DNA from: Alitta virens
Lineage: Eukaryota > Annelida > Polychaeta > Phyllodocida > Nereididae
Direction of reading: 5' to 3'
NCBI GenBank assembly: GCA_932294295.1
Contig: OW028578.1
Coordinates: forward strand, 38,090,685 to 38,154,684
DNA: 64,000 nt
The position numbers and the translations under genes are program-made. How positions within the stretch are numbered: the stretch's first letter is position 1; each line of letters begins with the position of its first letter. Below are positions 1 to 11,760 of this stretch, piece by piece. The notes below the pieces were generated by a model, which was given only the letters and a program-made list of their open reading frames with translations, made no database searches and was not told the DNA's origin.

Positions 1-50
1 CCCAAAATGTCTTAATTTGTGAACATCAAATAAAATATCATGTATGCGGC

Positions 51-1060
51 TCAAAGTGTCCTTCTATTTGCCTTTAACAGTAAATCTTTGTATTCTGAAT
101 TTAAATCATTATAAACATACCGAAGAGCTCGCTTTAACAATTTTTCAAGTTGCATAGAGTCACTCACACTGCAGTAATGATAAACAGAGTTACAATACCT
201 TAAGTTAGAACATATAAGAGCATCAACAATTTGTAATTTAGACTTAGTGGTTAATACAGTACTGAGCCTACCAATAACATTTACTTGCCTACTACATTTT
301 TTGATAAGATGTTTAATATGATGTGAGAATTTTAATTGATTGTCAATGTTGAAGCCCAAGAGTTTAACATAATCTGTACTTGCAATTACAGTGTCACCAA
401 TATTAAATACAAGGGTTTGATGAGATCTACTTAATGTCATATACTGAAACTTAGAAGGATTTGCCTTCATAAAATTGTCCTGAAACCAGTTGACAGAAAT
501 TTGTGATGCTTTTTCAAGGACGGATTTTACAACATTTGGATCTTTGTGACAAAAAGCTAAAGTATTGTCGTCGGCATAATTAAAGACATCACACTTTGTA
601 TTCAATAACCATAGCAAATCATTAATAAAGACCTTAAAAAAAACAGGGCCAACTATGGATCCCTGTGGGACACCTCTTTCTAAATATAACCAATTGCTTT
701 TGACATTACCTAATTTGACTCTCTGAGGTCTTCTGTACAAATAACTTTTGATAAAATTTACAGCATTTAAAAAAAAGCCATAATTTGCAAGTTTCATTTT
801 TATCAAGCGCACACTTCCAACTTTCTACACACTTTAAAATAACATTTTCACATCAATAAGATTTTCTATATGCAGATAGATTGGCTGAAATAATGTTAGA
901 AAAGTAAGTATTCATTTGGTCGCACATTAAACACATTAAACCCTCAACTACTTTTGATATTATAGTAAGTAAACTAACAGGTCTGTAATTACCTTTATAA
1001 TAACAATCGTCTTTTTTGAACAATGGAGATACTTCCCGTAATATACCACCTGTAATTTTT
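51..1060 (-). mobile_element. Decayed LINE reverse-transcriptase fragment
   Basis: A 253-residue open frame (812-51) contains the RT palm motifs GVPQGSIVGP and FNYADDNTL, followed by thumb-type sequence with NPSKFQ and a C-terminal region typical of CR1/Rex1/L2-like non-LTR elements. Reading further upstream on the minus strand (about 1060-830) in another frame gives NYRPVSLLTIISKVVEG, the RT motif that precedes the palm, so the fragment begins before the ORF and is frameshifted. The endonuclease and the rest of ORF2 are absent. This is a 5'-truncated, inactive copy. Clade placement within Jockey/CR1-like LINEs is inferred from motif style only. Confidence 0.85.
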
Positions 1061-2213
1061 TTGCCTGGTGTATGATTTCACTCATACACGCATCTGTGAG
1101 TTTTTGCAGGTGCATCAAAGCACACTTACACGCCTGCTATTTTTTACAGCTATGTAATATATGACACTTTCACGAGAGTAAATTTATGCCATTAAATAAT
1201 GTATCAAAAAAAAGCTTATGTTAGATGACATCAATATGACAGCAATGATAGTACATGTCTAGTTGTACAATGAAAATGCTTCATTTATACTCCTAATAAC
1301 ATTTAAAGAATATATGTATGTATATCACAAAATAATATGCATCTGTAATTTCTATTCAATCAAACTTTACAGTTAGTACTTATTATTGCATTTTTCTACC
1401 TTGTGCAGGTTATATATAATGGCCTAACTTGTTATTCAACTATTCATGACTAACTTCTCAATATATTAGGTATTAGTGTATTTTTATTGTTTTAATCAAT
1501 ATAGATGATAAGAATGTTGCAAATGAACTAATCAGAAAAAAAAGGCATTGTTCTATCATGTATAGAAGCCAAGTAATTTCCAGTTGAATTTTTGCACTCC
1601 TTCAATATCTTCAGGTGAGTTAAAGATGAACGTTTTTAGTTAAAGAAAGTCAGGTGAGAAGGCCAAGGGAAAAAATTAGCAGTTTCTGAATATAGGCCAA
1701 GGCCAAAGGTCTAGGCAAAGGCAAAAAGAGTTTCTCACAGACGTGAGAAAAATGTAGCTTTGCCTAATATTTAATTGTGATTGTGATTTGGATGGGGTGC
1801 AATATTCCCATACATGTACATTTATTTTGAAGATGAAAAAATACAGTAATCTAGCCATTGGAGTAAGATATAAAATAAGTTAATGAACTTTTTATCAACA
1901 ACACACGTGGGTCAAGATGTGATGATGCAGGAGATCTGCGCATTGGCGCGTTCATCCACTGTTATACTGTGCGTTGTTGTAGTTGCATATACACAAATTG
2001 CGCGTGCGAGCAATACTACGTTCACGCATGCGTGTATATGTCAGAAAGTACATTATACAGGTCAATCATGAGAAAAATGTGCTTGTATATGCAAGCTATG
2101 GCAGTTGTGTACATGCTAAATATGACAAAACATATAGCTCTTATTTTCATGATCTATATCAACGGTAATTCACACACGTTTTTGATGCATTTCAGGTAGA
2201 GATGATAACATAG
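1061..2213. other. AT-rich intergenic DNA, no gene seen
   Basis: Only short chance ORFs on both strands. No splice-flanked coding exon or recognisable repeat beyond simple AT-rich sequence. Confidence 0.5.
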
Positions 2214-2916
2214 TGTGACAGGCTGTAAAATATACTCATTGTTCCCTTTAGTTCTTTAAGCTAGCACAGAATCATCTAATCAACTGTTCTATTGTGTGGT
2301 GTGCAAGATGACCTATATTTAGCTGGCCTAATTTGGCTGACCTGGTTTTGAATGGAACTTAGTGGAAGCAGTTCTGGAAGATTCTGCAACACTCTAGAAC
2401 ACTCTACACTTTTCTGAACTTCTCTAGACTTTTCTAGACTTTTCTAGAAATATGCAGATTAGTGGCCAAGTATAAAAGGGGGTGAGTGACAGGCAAGAGG
2501 AGGGAGATTTCATCAGAAGCCCTGGAGAACTTACGTCACCACAAGAGCCTATTGCTATACATTAGTGTGGAGTTTGTGCCATCGTATTGCCTTGTTGGAA
2601 TTCATCATCATAAGAGTAGAGCGTCCGTGAAACTGAGTGAAGAGACATTAGTCCAAGTACGGGAAGACATCAACGTAACATCAGGACTATTGTGAGACTT
2701 TCTCAACTGTGGAACGACAGCAGGACCACACCAGGAGGGACACCACACATAGCTGTGCCAAAATAAGGACGATTTTGACATTGATAGACTGTGAGTGCAG
2801 AATATTGAATTATTTGTACATATTACTTCCTGTTGAGTGTATTAGTGTTTAGTAACCATTAAAGTGTTTAATTGTAAAATTTTGGGTTTGTCGTTCATTT
2901 CTGCTGAGTCGTAACA
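2214..2916 (+). mobile_element. Probable solo LTR (Gypsy-like)
   Basis: The segment starts TGTGACAGG and ends GTCGTAACA, so its ends are short imperfect inverted repeats of the TG...CA type. Inside it has LTR order: a TATAAAAG box at 2471, then about 380 bases, then a variant polyadenylation signal ATTAAA near 2858, then a T/G-rich end. No gag or pol reading frame lies on either side and no second LTR is present in the window, so a solo LTR is the simplest reading. I could not find a matching 4-6 bp target duplication (CATAG versus AAATC), which lowers confidence. A host promoter fragment is the alternative. Confidence 0.5.
2372..2477 (+). promoter_or_regulatory. Heat-shock-element-like cluster plus TATA box
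   Basis: TTCTGGAAGATTC at 2372-2384 is a perfect three-unit heat shock element (alternating TTC and GAA at 5-bp steps). A second TTCTAGAA follows at 2442-2449 after repeated CTAGA/TTTTCTAGA units, and TATAAAA lies at 2471-2477. The spacing is right for a stress-responsive promoter. Function is inferred. Confidence 0.5.
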
Positions 2917-3509
2917 AAATCCAGCCTTATTTTGTGCTTTGTTTTCTGCCAAGTAAGCATCCCTTGCACATCATATTAGGTAGAACTACGTTAAAGCTCA
3001 AGTGCCAAATTTTAAATATAATGAATTGAATACACATAATGTAAACACCAGTGGTAGGCTGCAATCTTAAAGATGAAATACTATACATCTTTATCAATCA
3101 AACAAGACAGAACAATTATTCTCAAATCATTATCATGGACATGGAAGTGTCAAAGAATCATTTTGTAACATGAATGTGGGTGTAATAATAGTTTAATTTC
3201 ATTACACTAAACCTTTCTGGGATGTATCTCAAGCAGAGGTGTTATTAACTATTTACCAGCCAAAGCACCATCGTTTCCAACGGCAACAAGAAAGGGATTG
3301 CCAATTTGTGCATAGCCAATTTCACGGATTTGAAAACCCATCTGATAGACTTGGGAACTAAACTCCAGAGGACTTCATGTGAATGCAGGGCTCCCATTGG
3401 TTGAGGCAGCCCTCTGGCGTATAGTTTCCAATAATTTGAAATCAGGGAATCATCTGATACACAAATATACAAAAGACATGCCCAACTGAAAGACCCACGG
3501 TATATTCTC
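2917..3509. other. Intergenic, no gene seen
   Basis: Unique-looking AT-rich sequence up to the start of the left inverted-repeat arm. The minus ORF here matches no family I recognise. Confidence 0.4.
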
Positions 3510-6500
3510 AAACTGACGAATCACATGGAAACTATGTACTAAATAGTGACAGCAATAGATTAAAGATATTAAAACGCATATTTGAGCTGTCAGAAACACT
3601 GTTTGAGTATCCCTATGTGCTTCCCATTATATATCTTAGGATATCTCATTGTAATTCCCTGGGGACGGAATTATCTCTGTGATGCTTGTGTTATTTACTT
3701 GTTTATTAACCTTTTTTTTTACTGGCAACTCCCACCACAGCTTGCAGCTTTAGGAGTTGACCATCACTTAGACCTATTTTAGTGTAAGTGTGACATAAAC
3801 TTTTCGAATCTTGAATGTGGGTTTTCACTAAGGGTATACTGCAGCGCAGCCTATGTTTTTGTAAACATTCTGAATTTTATATATACTTTGTTCTTTATAC
3901 TCTTAAATAAATATCATAATGTCAATAACAAGTACTAAAAACAAAACTAGGTGATGCAATTTATTAAAAGGTCAGCTAAATATTAAATATACAAAAAAAT
4001 ACAAAAACAATAAAATATATATGCACTTGAGTCATTTAATGTGAATGTGCCAAATATTAGCACATTTGAAAAACTTCACAATCATTCCTTTTCTTAAATC
4101 AGTAGAATGTGCTTATAACATTCCAATGTCACTGACAAACACATCAAACACAGTGTAAAATAGTCTCAAAAGTTTGCTTATATCAGTTTTTTACAATTGT
4201 GGAAAAATTGCAGAGGAAAGTAATTAACAAAGGTCTATACAAAATTTAATATGCTTGTCAATCAATTAAATAATGCCTGTCAAATGTGTCAAATATATAC
4301 AATGTATGTCCACCATAAGAAATATGCTGGTGAATTGTTCATCTGTTATTCATATTATATGCAGGCATTTAGTCGAAGAAAAATCTATATATTGTAATCA
4401 ATTCAATTAACCAATCAATCAACTGTATTATTTTTTATTGTCTTTGTTTCCTTGACAATTGTCTTTTATATCATTGCAGTCATTTAAAGTATATACATGC
4501 ATTTTGGTTAAATAACAATAAGCTATATGTTAGTGAATTGCAATAAAACAAAGTATATGCACATATTTAGTTGAATATAAATGTCATCAACTCAATCAAT
4601 TAATACACTTTATTACTGTTTATTGTCTATGTCTCTTTGTCAATTGTCTTTTATATCGTTGTTTAATAAATGAATGAATTTTATGGTCATGTAGAAGGCA
4701 CAAAAGAGCTGTCTATCAAAGCATTCTGAATGTCACTTATCCAAGATAGATTGTGCAAACTCCTTCAGGACTGCCTCTTGTATTTGGAATGTGCTGAAAG
4801 TGATAACATTTCTCATTCTGCACACACCACAATGCACAATGTTCATGATCAGGTAGATCCACAATTAACTTGGGAATGCTGTTGCTGACGTGTTGGTCGT
4901 TAGTGAATAAGATGCCCTGGTTGTCACGATTTAATGTTTTCATAATCCTTGCATCTGTCAATAAATGTACAGTATTTATATCATTATCTGATTGAGTATT
5001 GACAATGGGCAGAACCATTTTCAAGTTAGCAGTAGAACTTTCCTTCAGATTAACTGATAATTAATTCAAAATTAAATGGGCATGAACTGAGATCGAAAAG
5101 CGATTACATTTATCTGGTTAGGCAACATGCTTTATTGGTGTTTATTCAGAGTTGACAACTTTGTTGTGGTCATGACCACGACAACTTACAATGACGACTG
5201 CCTGATAACTCCCTGATATCCCTGCTCAGCATATTCATTTGGCTCAGACGCTTTACTCAATCAAAACTGGTGATGCCATACTTTGAGACAACAGCAGCCA
5301 TAATCAACAAATTATGAGAATGATGAATAATGCTTATATGTAAATTTATTTTTATTATTCATAAGGTAAAGTACTTGCTTTTGGTTTTATTAAAAATATT
5401 GTCAAAATATTCTAGCTAAATAAGATGCATTGAAGCATGATTGTTACGTTGCTTAGAAGGTTTGGTATCAGGCCCAATCAGCATTTGTTTGTATGTTTAA
5501 TTGTTTACAGTTTCTTGCAATATATCTAAAACAGGTAAAGCTGGATTGTCACTCCATATGACAGTGGCTAAAATCTGTTACATTCATTTCATTGCTTCAG
5601 AAAGAAAAGGATTAAGTCCCACCAGGACCTCGCTAGGTTCACTATATCTCTATAAAATTAATAAACTTCCCCTAGAATTTAATTTTTCATGCAATCAAAA
5701 TTGCCGATTTGTTTATATTGCACTGTACTTCTATGGCCAATGAGATGAAAATGAGGCATAAACAAACATCATTAGCGTCATCAGTTCGTAATGATTTTAC
5801 TTTTCAGTGCCTTCAATGTGTGTCCGATTTTCAAAATTCAAAGTTATTATGTACAAAAATTGGTAGATGTTTCACCTGTAGCATGAATGGAAACAATTTC
5901 GACCTTAATGTTTAATAAATTACTCTGAAATTGCGAATCAGCAACACCCTTAATTACATTTTAATTTATAATTAGCTTAACTGCAAATGTATATCCTATG
6001 GTAGATAGATGGCACTTCATTTGAAGACCACTATTCAACTGTATCTGTAGGCTGAGGAGTGTACTATGGATGGGCAAGGATGGGCAAGAAGCAAGGATGG
6101 TGCCAGGGCGGACAGTCAGCGGAAGTAGGACGGGCAGGCCATGGAGGTGCAAAGAGCGTCTCCCGAGCGTCTTCCAAGCTGTCCAACAATGATAACGTAT
6201 GGATGGCGAGTATACACTGATGGCCAGCCTCCCCTGTGTGTCTGAGGGGCCGCAAATGGCCACGTATGGTTGATTGACTCCTGATTGACTCCTGATTGAT
6301 TCCTGATTGACTCCTGATTGTCACCCGATTGACTTCAAATTGATTCAACTATGTATGAACAAGTATAAGCAAGAGTAAAAACATTTTTCCATCGGCACTC
6401 ACTCCCCATGCCCATCTGTGACATGAGAACACCCCTTAAGCGTGCAACATGGACTTATGGAGCGCACACAAAGCCTATGCCATATCAAGGTTATGTCGGC

Positions 6501-6555
6501 TCTGGCATCTGGTAACTGAATCTAAAAAGTCAGGGTTAGGGTAGTAGTAGAGCAC
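3510..6555 (-). repeat. Left arm (A) of a large inverted duplication
   Basis: Read on the minus strand, this block matches 12090-15620 on the plus strand in order: CTACTACCACCCTAACCC-type sequence, the GCCCGTCC-rich stretch near 6060-6330, the sequence around 5500-5900, the PAN exon, the AT-rich part near 4000-4600, the TGCAGCGCAGCCTATG motif near 3840, and ACATAGTTTCCATGTGA at the outer end. The copies differ by many substitutions and indels. The arm holds the 3' part of the LRR gene intron and its last exon. Confidence 0.85.
4737..4954 (-). CDS. Last exon of LRR gene: PAN/Apple domain
   Basis: This 218-base exon encodes 72 residues ending at a TAA. It contains CALWCVQNEKC followed 16 residues later by a fourth Cys, the C-x3-C-x5-C...C pattern and F/Y spacing of PAN/Apple domains, which bind proteins or glycans in secreted molecules. 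It is preceded on the minus strand by TTTATTGACAG, a good splice acceptor (AG at 4956-4955). The first codon is completed by one base from the LRR exon donor at 7208 (G+AT, giving Asp), so the two exons join in frame. AATAAA signals on the minus strand lie near 4619 and 4609. An inverted paralogous exon of identical length is at 13973-14190. Expression is not shown; the splice is predicted. Confidence 0.75.
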
Positions 6556-7207
6556 AAAATGCCAGATATTATTCCAAAATTTGGCATGTATCAGGATGTA
6601 ATTCAGCAGAATATTAAGGTATAGATTTAACCTACAATTATTGCCCAGATAGCACATCAAATAGGGGACGACATCATTGAAACATCAACCCATCGTTTTG
6701 TCACCAAATTGTCAGTCTGACAACTTGGCCCTTACTTGGTCATCTGTCCAGTGTCTGGTTAGCCCACGGTTGGCCTAGTGTTAGGTCAGCCCACTGCCTG
6801 GTTGATTCATTAATTTAACTGAATTATGAGTGTTGTTTCCCTCTCTCACTCCAATTTTTTTCTCTTTGTTTGCTTTCTCTGTCAAATTGTAAAAGGCACT
6901 TAGCCAGCAAACAAAACCCACCAAGCATGACTGTTTGTGACTTGGACATTCAAGCATGATGATTAGCTGGACTATTTTCGTCAAAGACAATAGAAACTGG
7001 TCACAACATCAAGTTCATGACAAATTCAAAGTTGTCAACTCTGAATAAACGCCATTGCAACCAAACTTTTAGTACCATTCATAATAATATTCTATGTGTT
7101 ACATAATTGGTCAAATTTTTCAATAACTAGATAGGGTACCGACAATTAAGCTGGACAAAATAAAATGTTCATACTGACAAAGATCAATCTAGTATAAGGA
7201 ATCTTAC
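6556..7207 (-). other. 5' part of the LRR gene intron
   Basis: Lies between the LRR exon donor (CCAG|GTAAG at 7208/7207) and the left repeat arm. A 27-base stretch near 7027-7053 is an inverted copy of sequence near 5130-5155. No coding signal. Confidence 0.6.
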
Positions 7208-8891
7208 CTGGACATTTCAAGTCCTCCAATGTCACATAATTCCAAATTTTGCCAAAGCAACGTTCAAAATAGGAAACTTTAATTGGTGTAGGATGTCTCT
7301 TTGCCCAGCATATCATTTCATTACACAACCCAGGGTTAGTGCCAAGGTAAACAGTCAGTTTATTGCATGTTACTCCAGTACACCAGCTGTATGGGTCTCC
7401 TAATTTGGTCAATTTATTTTCAGAGAGATGTATTTCAGTAAGTTGTGGCATGTATGCTAAACTATCAATAGGAAAATGTTCAAGAAGATTTCTTCTCAAA
7501 TCCAATTTATCCAATTTAGAACAACCATTGAGATAACCTGATGGAATGACAGATATTTTATTGCTGAACAGATTCAAAGTTAATAGGTTTGAACAGCTCT
7601 CATTAATATAAGGAGGTTCAGTCAGTTTGTTTTCAGAAATATCCAGTTGCATTAAGTTTTTGTTGAATCGAAAGGTTTCTTTAGGTAAGTATCAAATGTT
7701 GTTGTCATGGGCATCCAGTACTTGTAAGCTTGACAGGAGTGACAGATTTGGTAGCATTTGCAGCTTGTTACCATCAATGTACAACTTTACCAAGCTTGGT
7801 AGATCAATGGCTGCCTGATCTGTTTCCTTTGTGCCATTACTGCTGCAATTCTTTACAGGAATGTACTCTATGCCATTGTCTGATAAATCTATTAAAATAG
7901 CCTTTTTAATGGTATTTAAGGTGTTCACTTGAAGGCAGGTGTCACCAACACCACTTAACGCTAACGTCGTAATGTCTTCAAGACTATTAAACATCTGGTT
8001 AAGTTTAGCACCCCCCTGACCAGCCATTGATAGAAAAAAATCAATAGCATAGGGAAAGCTAGAGCAATTTGATGGGAGTGAAGCTATCTTTGTATCCATG
8101 GCCCAAAAAGCTCTGATTTTTGCCAATGGGCTGAAACATGGCATTGTAGTCAACTTTTTACATGAAGTGCATCTGAATGAGTTTAATAAAGGCAGGTCCG
8201 TAAAAGCATGCCATTCTGTCCTAACGAGTTCATAATTGTTTCTTATTTGGAGAACTCTTAATTTAATAAGTCCAGCAAATGTGTGATCTTCCAGGACAAC
8301 AAACTTGTTTTCATCTAAGTACAATGAGTACAAACGATCAAATCCCATGAAATAATTAGGCTCTATTGCTGATATTTCACATCCAACTAACTCAAGCATT
8401 TTTAGAGTAGATTTTGTTCTTTGAAAGTCAGGCATCCTCATCAGGCTGTTGTGACTGAGATACACAAACTCGACTCCTGCGTAAGGAAACACCAGATTCC
8501 AGGTATCATTTGTTATTGAGCAGTATTTCATGGAGAGTTTAGTCAGGATGCCATCAATGTTCTTGAAGAAAGGAACTGTCTTGATTGGGTTGTTATTCAA
8601 ATACAATGTTTTAACTTTTGTTCCATTGAAAGCATTTTCTGAGACATTTACAATTTTGTTCAATCCCAAGTCCACATGGATTATATTTGCCATTTTATTA
8701 AGAGTGTTGCCAGGTATCAATGTAAATGCATTAGAAATTAATTCGACATTAGTTACTGAAGCATCTATATCAGTTGGAATATCCACTAATGCTGCATTAT
8801 TTCTCTTGTACCATACCTCTCCATCCACTTTGATAACAATTATATTGAATGCCAAAAAAATTAATTTTAAAATAATCCAAACAACCTCCAT
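7208..8891 (-). CDS. Secreted leucine-rich-repeat protein, exon 1 (one in-frame TGA)
   Basis: The frame starts with an apparent signal peptide (MEVVWIILKLIFLAFNII, residues 1-24), followed by about 18 irregular LRRs (LxxLxLxxN units such as LYLNNNPIKTVP, LYLDENKF, LYIDGNKLQMLP, LDISENKL). A Cys-rich LRR C-terminal cap follows near residues 500-561 (GLCNEMICW, ERCFGK, DLKCP). Codon 400 (7694-7692) is TGA. Translation resumes in the same frame with YLPKETF and the 24-residue LRR period is kept, so one sense codon has become a stop. The exon ends at a consensus donor CCAG|GTAAGAT in phase 1, matching the PAN exon at 4954. Predicted total is 633 residues if the TGA is read through. No transmembrane segment is seen, so it is probably secreted. 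It may be a recent pseudogene, carry an assembly error, or use readthrough. Confidence 0.8.
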
Positions 8892-9257
8892 TTTCCTTCA
8901 ATTATGAGCACTTATGGTAATGATAGTCTCTCCAGCTTGGAATGATAAACATAAATGCTTGACAACTGAAAAGCATTTACTTTTAGGCAATTAAAATCAG
9001 GCACCGCGCCAAGAAAATGTCAGGGTCGAAAAGTTTTATCTGAATAATTCAGACTTTTAACAATGGCTGTTGGACACACAATATTATTGGAGACACTTCT
9101 ACAGAATATGTTTTGTTCAGACTTTTATTTCTTTATGGTCCACTTGAAAATCTCTTTTTACTGCATCAGAGGCCACACTAGCTCAACTGTCAAACAAATG
9201 TGTTACATTTAATTGAGATAAACCTTTTAAAAATCACTTGCAGAACTCTCATGTTTA
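8892..9257. other. Upstream region of the LRR gene
   Basis: AT-rich sequence immediately 5' of the LRR start codon. No clear TATA box or further upstream exon could be assigned. Confidence 0.4.
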
Positions 9258-9465
9258 TCAAGATCAAATAGATAAACAAATAGATAGATATATAGATAGA
9301 TAGATAGATATGGAAAGTGCAGCCCTGAAAGACAAATTCTTGCCACTTTTGAGGGTTGATTGATGAGGTGAGAGGGAGGAGTCCATCCGTGTTAAACACT
9401 TACCCATGAGTGGCTGCCTTAGCATAGACACTGAGTAGAAGCGACCACCAATTTCTCATTGAATT
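9258..9465 (-). mobile_element. SINE family II, truncated copy
   Basis: A GATA microsatellite tail is followed by GGAAAGTGCAGCCCTG and by ACTTACCCATG...AGCATAGACACTGAGTA. These match the longer copy at 39985-40316. The tRNA-like head is missing, as expected for a 5'-truncated minus-strand insertion. Confidence 0.65.
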
Positions 9466-9789
9466 TTTGTGGGCCTGGCCATAACCATACAGTGGTTTTT
9501 GTGTCAGTGGGCTCTATTGTGCTTGGAAACCTCAAGTGGGTGGTGGCAAAGGCTTTAACTCACAATTTGGAGGTGAAATTTTGCATGGTAGTTGATCTTT
9601 ATCATTGAAATGGAAAAAGCGCTGGGGAGTGATCTGTTTGAGAACACTGAAAAAAACTAATTTTATAGTACCATAATGTCTGTAAGGATGGTTGACCGCT
9701 AGACAGACAAACAAAATGGAGCAACAGACACTGCCAGGCAGGTGTCATCACAATAAAATCTTTTACATGACGTTACGATACGACATGAT

Positions 9790-10190
9790 ACAATACAATA
9801 TTATTTATTGGTCACAAAATGAAAGTTGTTTCATTGGTATATCAATACACAGGCAATTAACATATATATGGATAAATATATCTTACAGCAAAAACAATTA
9901 GAAATGCCATGGCTACGAATGTATGTCTGATTCCGGTAACAGCCACATTGTCCAGCCACAGTTCAATCTACGTAGGGTCAAAGTATAAAATCTTTACATG
10001 TATTTGCACAGCATCTCCATGGCAGGACTATTTCGATATTTGTCAAATGAAGCCAAATACTGCATTTTTCATACTTTTGTCGATCAAATTTCAATTACTG
10101 TACAACAGTGTATCAATTTTGTAGGACATGTAAATGATAAACATAGACATCTTCCCATGGCAGGATCATTTCGATATTTATCAAATGCCT
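9790..10190. repeat. Left inner arm (A') of the palindrome
   Basis: Matches 11760-12085 in inverted orientation (shared landmarks: GACAATGTGGCTGTTACC, CCATGGCAGGACTATTTC, GATCAAATTTCAATTAC). On the right side the corresponding sequence directly abuts arm B. On the left it is separated from arm A by the LRR exon region. Confidence 0.8.
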
Positions 10191-10199
10191 GACATCTCT

Positions 10200-11399
10200 A
10201 CCTGAGTAGCTGATGGCTTTTGTTTTGTCCTCCCACATACATCGAAGACACAATGCCCTTTGCTGTCATGTATGGTGGCCCTTTACAGTGTTCTTGGCCC
10301 TTTACAGTGTTCTTGGTCCTCTATATCTGACAAGGCTTTCTGGTGTCTATTACTAAAGGATTTTAATAGTTTTGGTTTGATAATCAGTACACCCTCTACT
10401 GAGGTATCACACTGTGTGAGTCTCTTTGTTGTGATACTTATCCAAAGCAAACTGTATCATCGTCCAGTGGCAAGCCCTTTTGCTGCATAGATAACTATCT
10501 GGCTTTCTTTCATTGTGAGTGGATTAGACTAAATTATCAGCCAATCAGAGACAATGCAATTAAACCCTTTTGTTTCATAGATAACTATCTGGCCTAGTAT
10601 TGTTGTGGATGGGTCAGACTAAATTATCAGTCCCTAAGACCATAGCAGATAAGTATTGTTTAATGATATCATCTAAATTGTGCTGGTTTTGCAAAAGGTA
10701 TCATCAGACCATAAAAGGCATTTACCTCCAGATCAGGCATTGCACCAAAACCATCTACGTTTACATAATAGCCTTTAAAGTTGTCATTTTTAAGATGTGA
10801 TGGCTTTTTTTCGAATGCAGAGTAAGGTATACATCACTCTCAAGTTTGCTGGATGGATACTCAAACTTCTATGAATCACTATATACAAGTTGTAAATAAA
10901 GAGCCGCTTACCTTGCAAATTAAACATAAAACCACCGGCACCAGGACATCATCCTCCTTCCAGCAAAACCTAAGCTAACAAACTGGGATTTCCATAGTAA
11001 CCAGCTTTCATGATATGATTTCACGCAGAGATGTATCTGGATAAAGCAGCTTGTTTGCTGCCCTTCACTTTCTCAATTGCTAAAATTAATCTGCTCTTCT
11101 TGCTCCCTGCTATTTCTTTCATTCTTTCTTTTTATCCCTCAGCGAATGAAGTTCGAAAAGGGTTTTTGTTATCATCAATGTCTGTCCGACGGCGGGCGGG
11201 CAGGCGGGGACGGGCATAACACTTTCATTTCTGGAGCAGAACTCTGACACTAATGCACTTACCCTAACAATATTTTTAGTAATAGTCTATTTATGGCCTA
11301 GTGGTGCCTTGTGATAGTCACATTGACATATTGTAAAGTTCTCCCACCCACTTTGTGTATTTTGCTTAGTCTCTATCGTGTAGCCATTTTACATGGAAG
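10200..11399. other. Spacer at the palindrome centre
   Basis: No gene. Contains a 20-bp tandem duplication (CCCTTTACAGTGTTCTTGG) near 10270-10310 and an approximately 95-bp imperfect tandem duplication with CATAGATAACTATCTGGC near 10480 and 10575. At 11100-11340 there is a minus-strand copy of the dispersed repeat with GGAGCAGAACTCTGAC, also seen near 20060, 16990 and 29420. Confidence 0.55.
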
Positions 11400-11760
11400 C
11401 ATGTCATCTTAGTGGACAAAAGTAAGACTAAATACGGGCCTTACTTTTTACAAAAAAAAAGTAAGACTTTATCCGACTTTGTAATAACCCATGGGAACAC
11501 TGTATTATTTCAGATGTAACAGAATATAATGAACAATTGAAGAAATTCAAGAGTTAAAGAAAATAGGACATCTTGGACTCTAATTAGCATCGTGTAACAG
11601 GCTATGTAGACCAAGTGGCAATTGTTTCGGTTCATTGCACACACTATATAAACACTCAAGAAATAATATTTTTCCAAATTTTGTGAAACATAGCCGAGAT
11701 ATGTCAGTGTAGCTATCACAAGGCACCACTCGGCCGTATAGAATGTCACTCTATAAAACA
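11400..11760 (+). repeat. Dispersed repeat family R, copy 1
   Basis: Shares long near-identical stretches with 16575-16945 and 29085-29365: TTAGTGGACAAAAGTAAGAC, TATCCGACTTTGTAATAACCC, ACATCTTGGACTCTAATTAG and the GGCCAAGTGGCAATTG segment. Short inverted units (GTAAGACTAAAT...AAGTAAGACTTTA) suggest a non-autonomous element, but no clean termini were found. Confidence 0.7.

Noticed and set aside
2486..2695. 69-codon plus ORF after the TATA box
   Set aside because: Falls in the putative LTR R/U5 region; no gag-like sequence.
3245..3511. 88-codon minus-strand ORF near the edge of the left arm
   Set aside because: No family resemblance, and no corresponding open frame could be followed in the right arm.
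5961..6348. Two minus ORFs of 94 and 100 codons
   Set aside because: They translate the GCCCGTCC-rich and TGATTGACTCC repeat part of the left arm; the right-arm copy has indels that break them.
7692..7694. Selenocysteine codon
   Set aside because: The aligned LRR position is normally an ordinary residue, no SECIS-like structure was recognised, and a simple point mutation is more likely.
7627..8907. Plus-strand ORFs over the LRR exon
   Set aside because: Shadow frames opposite the LRR coding strand.
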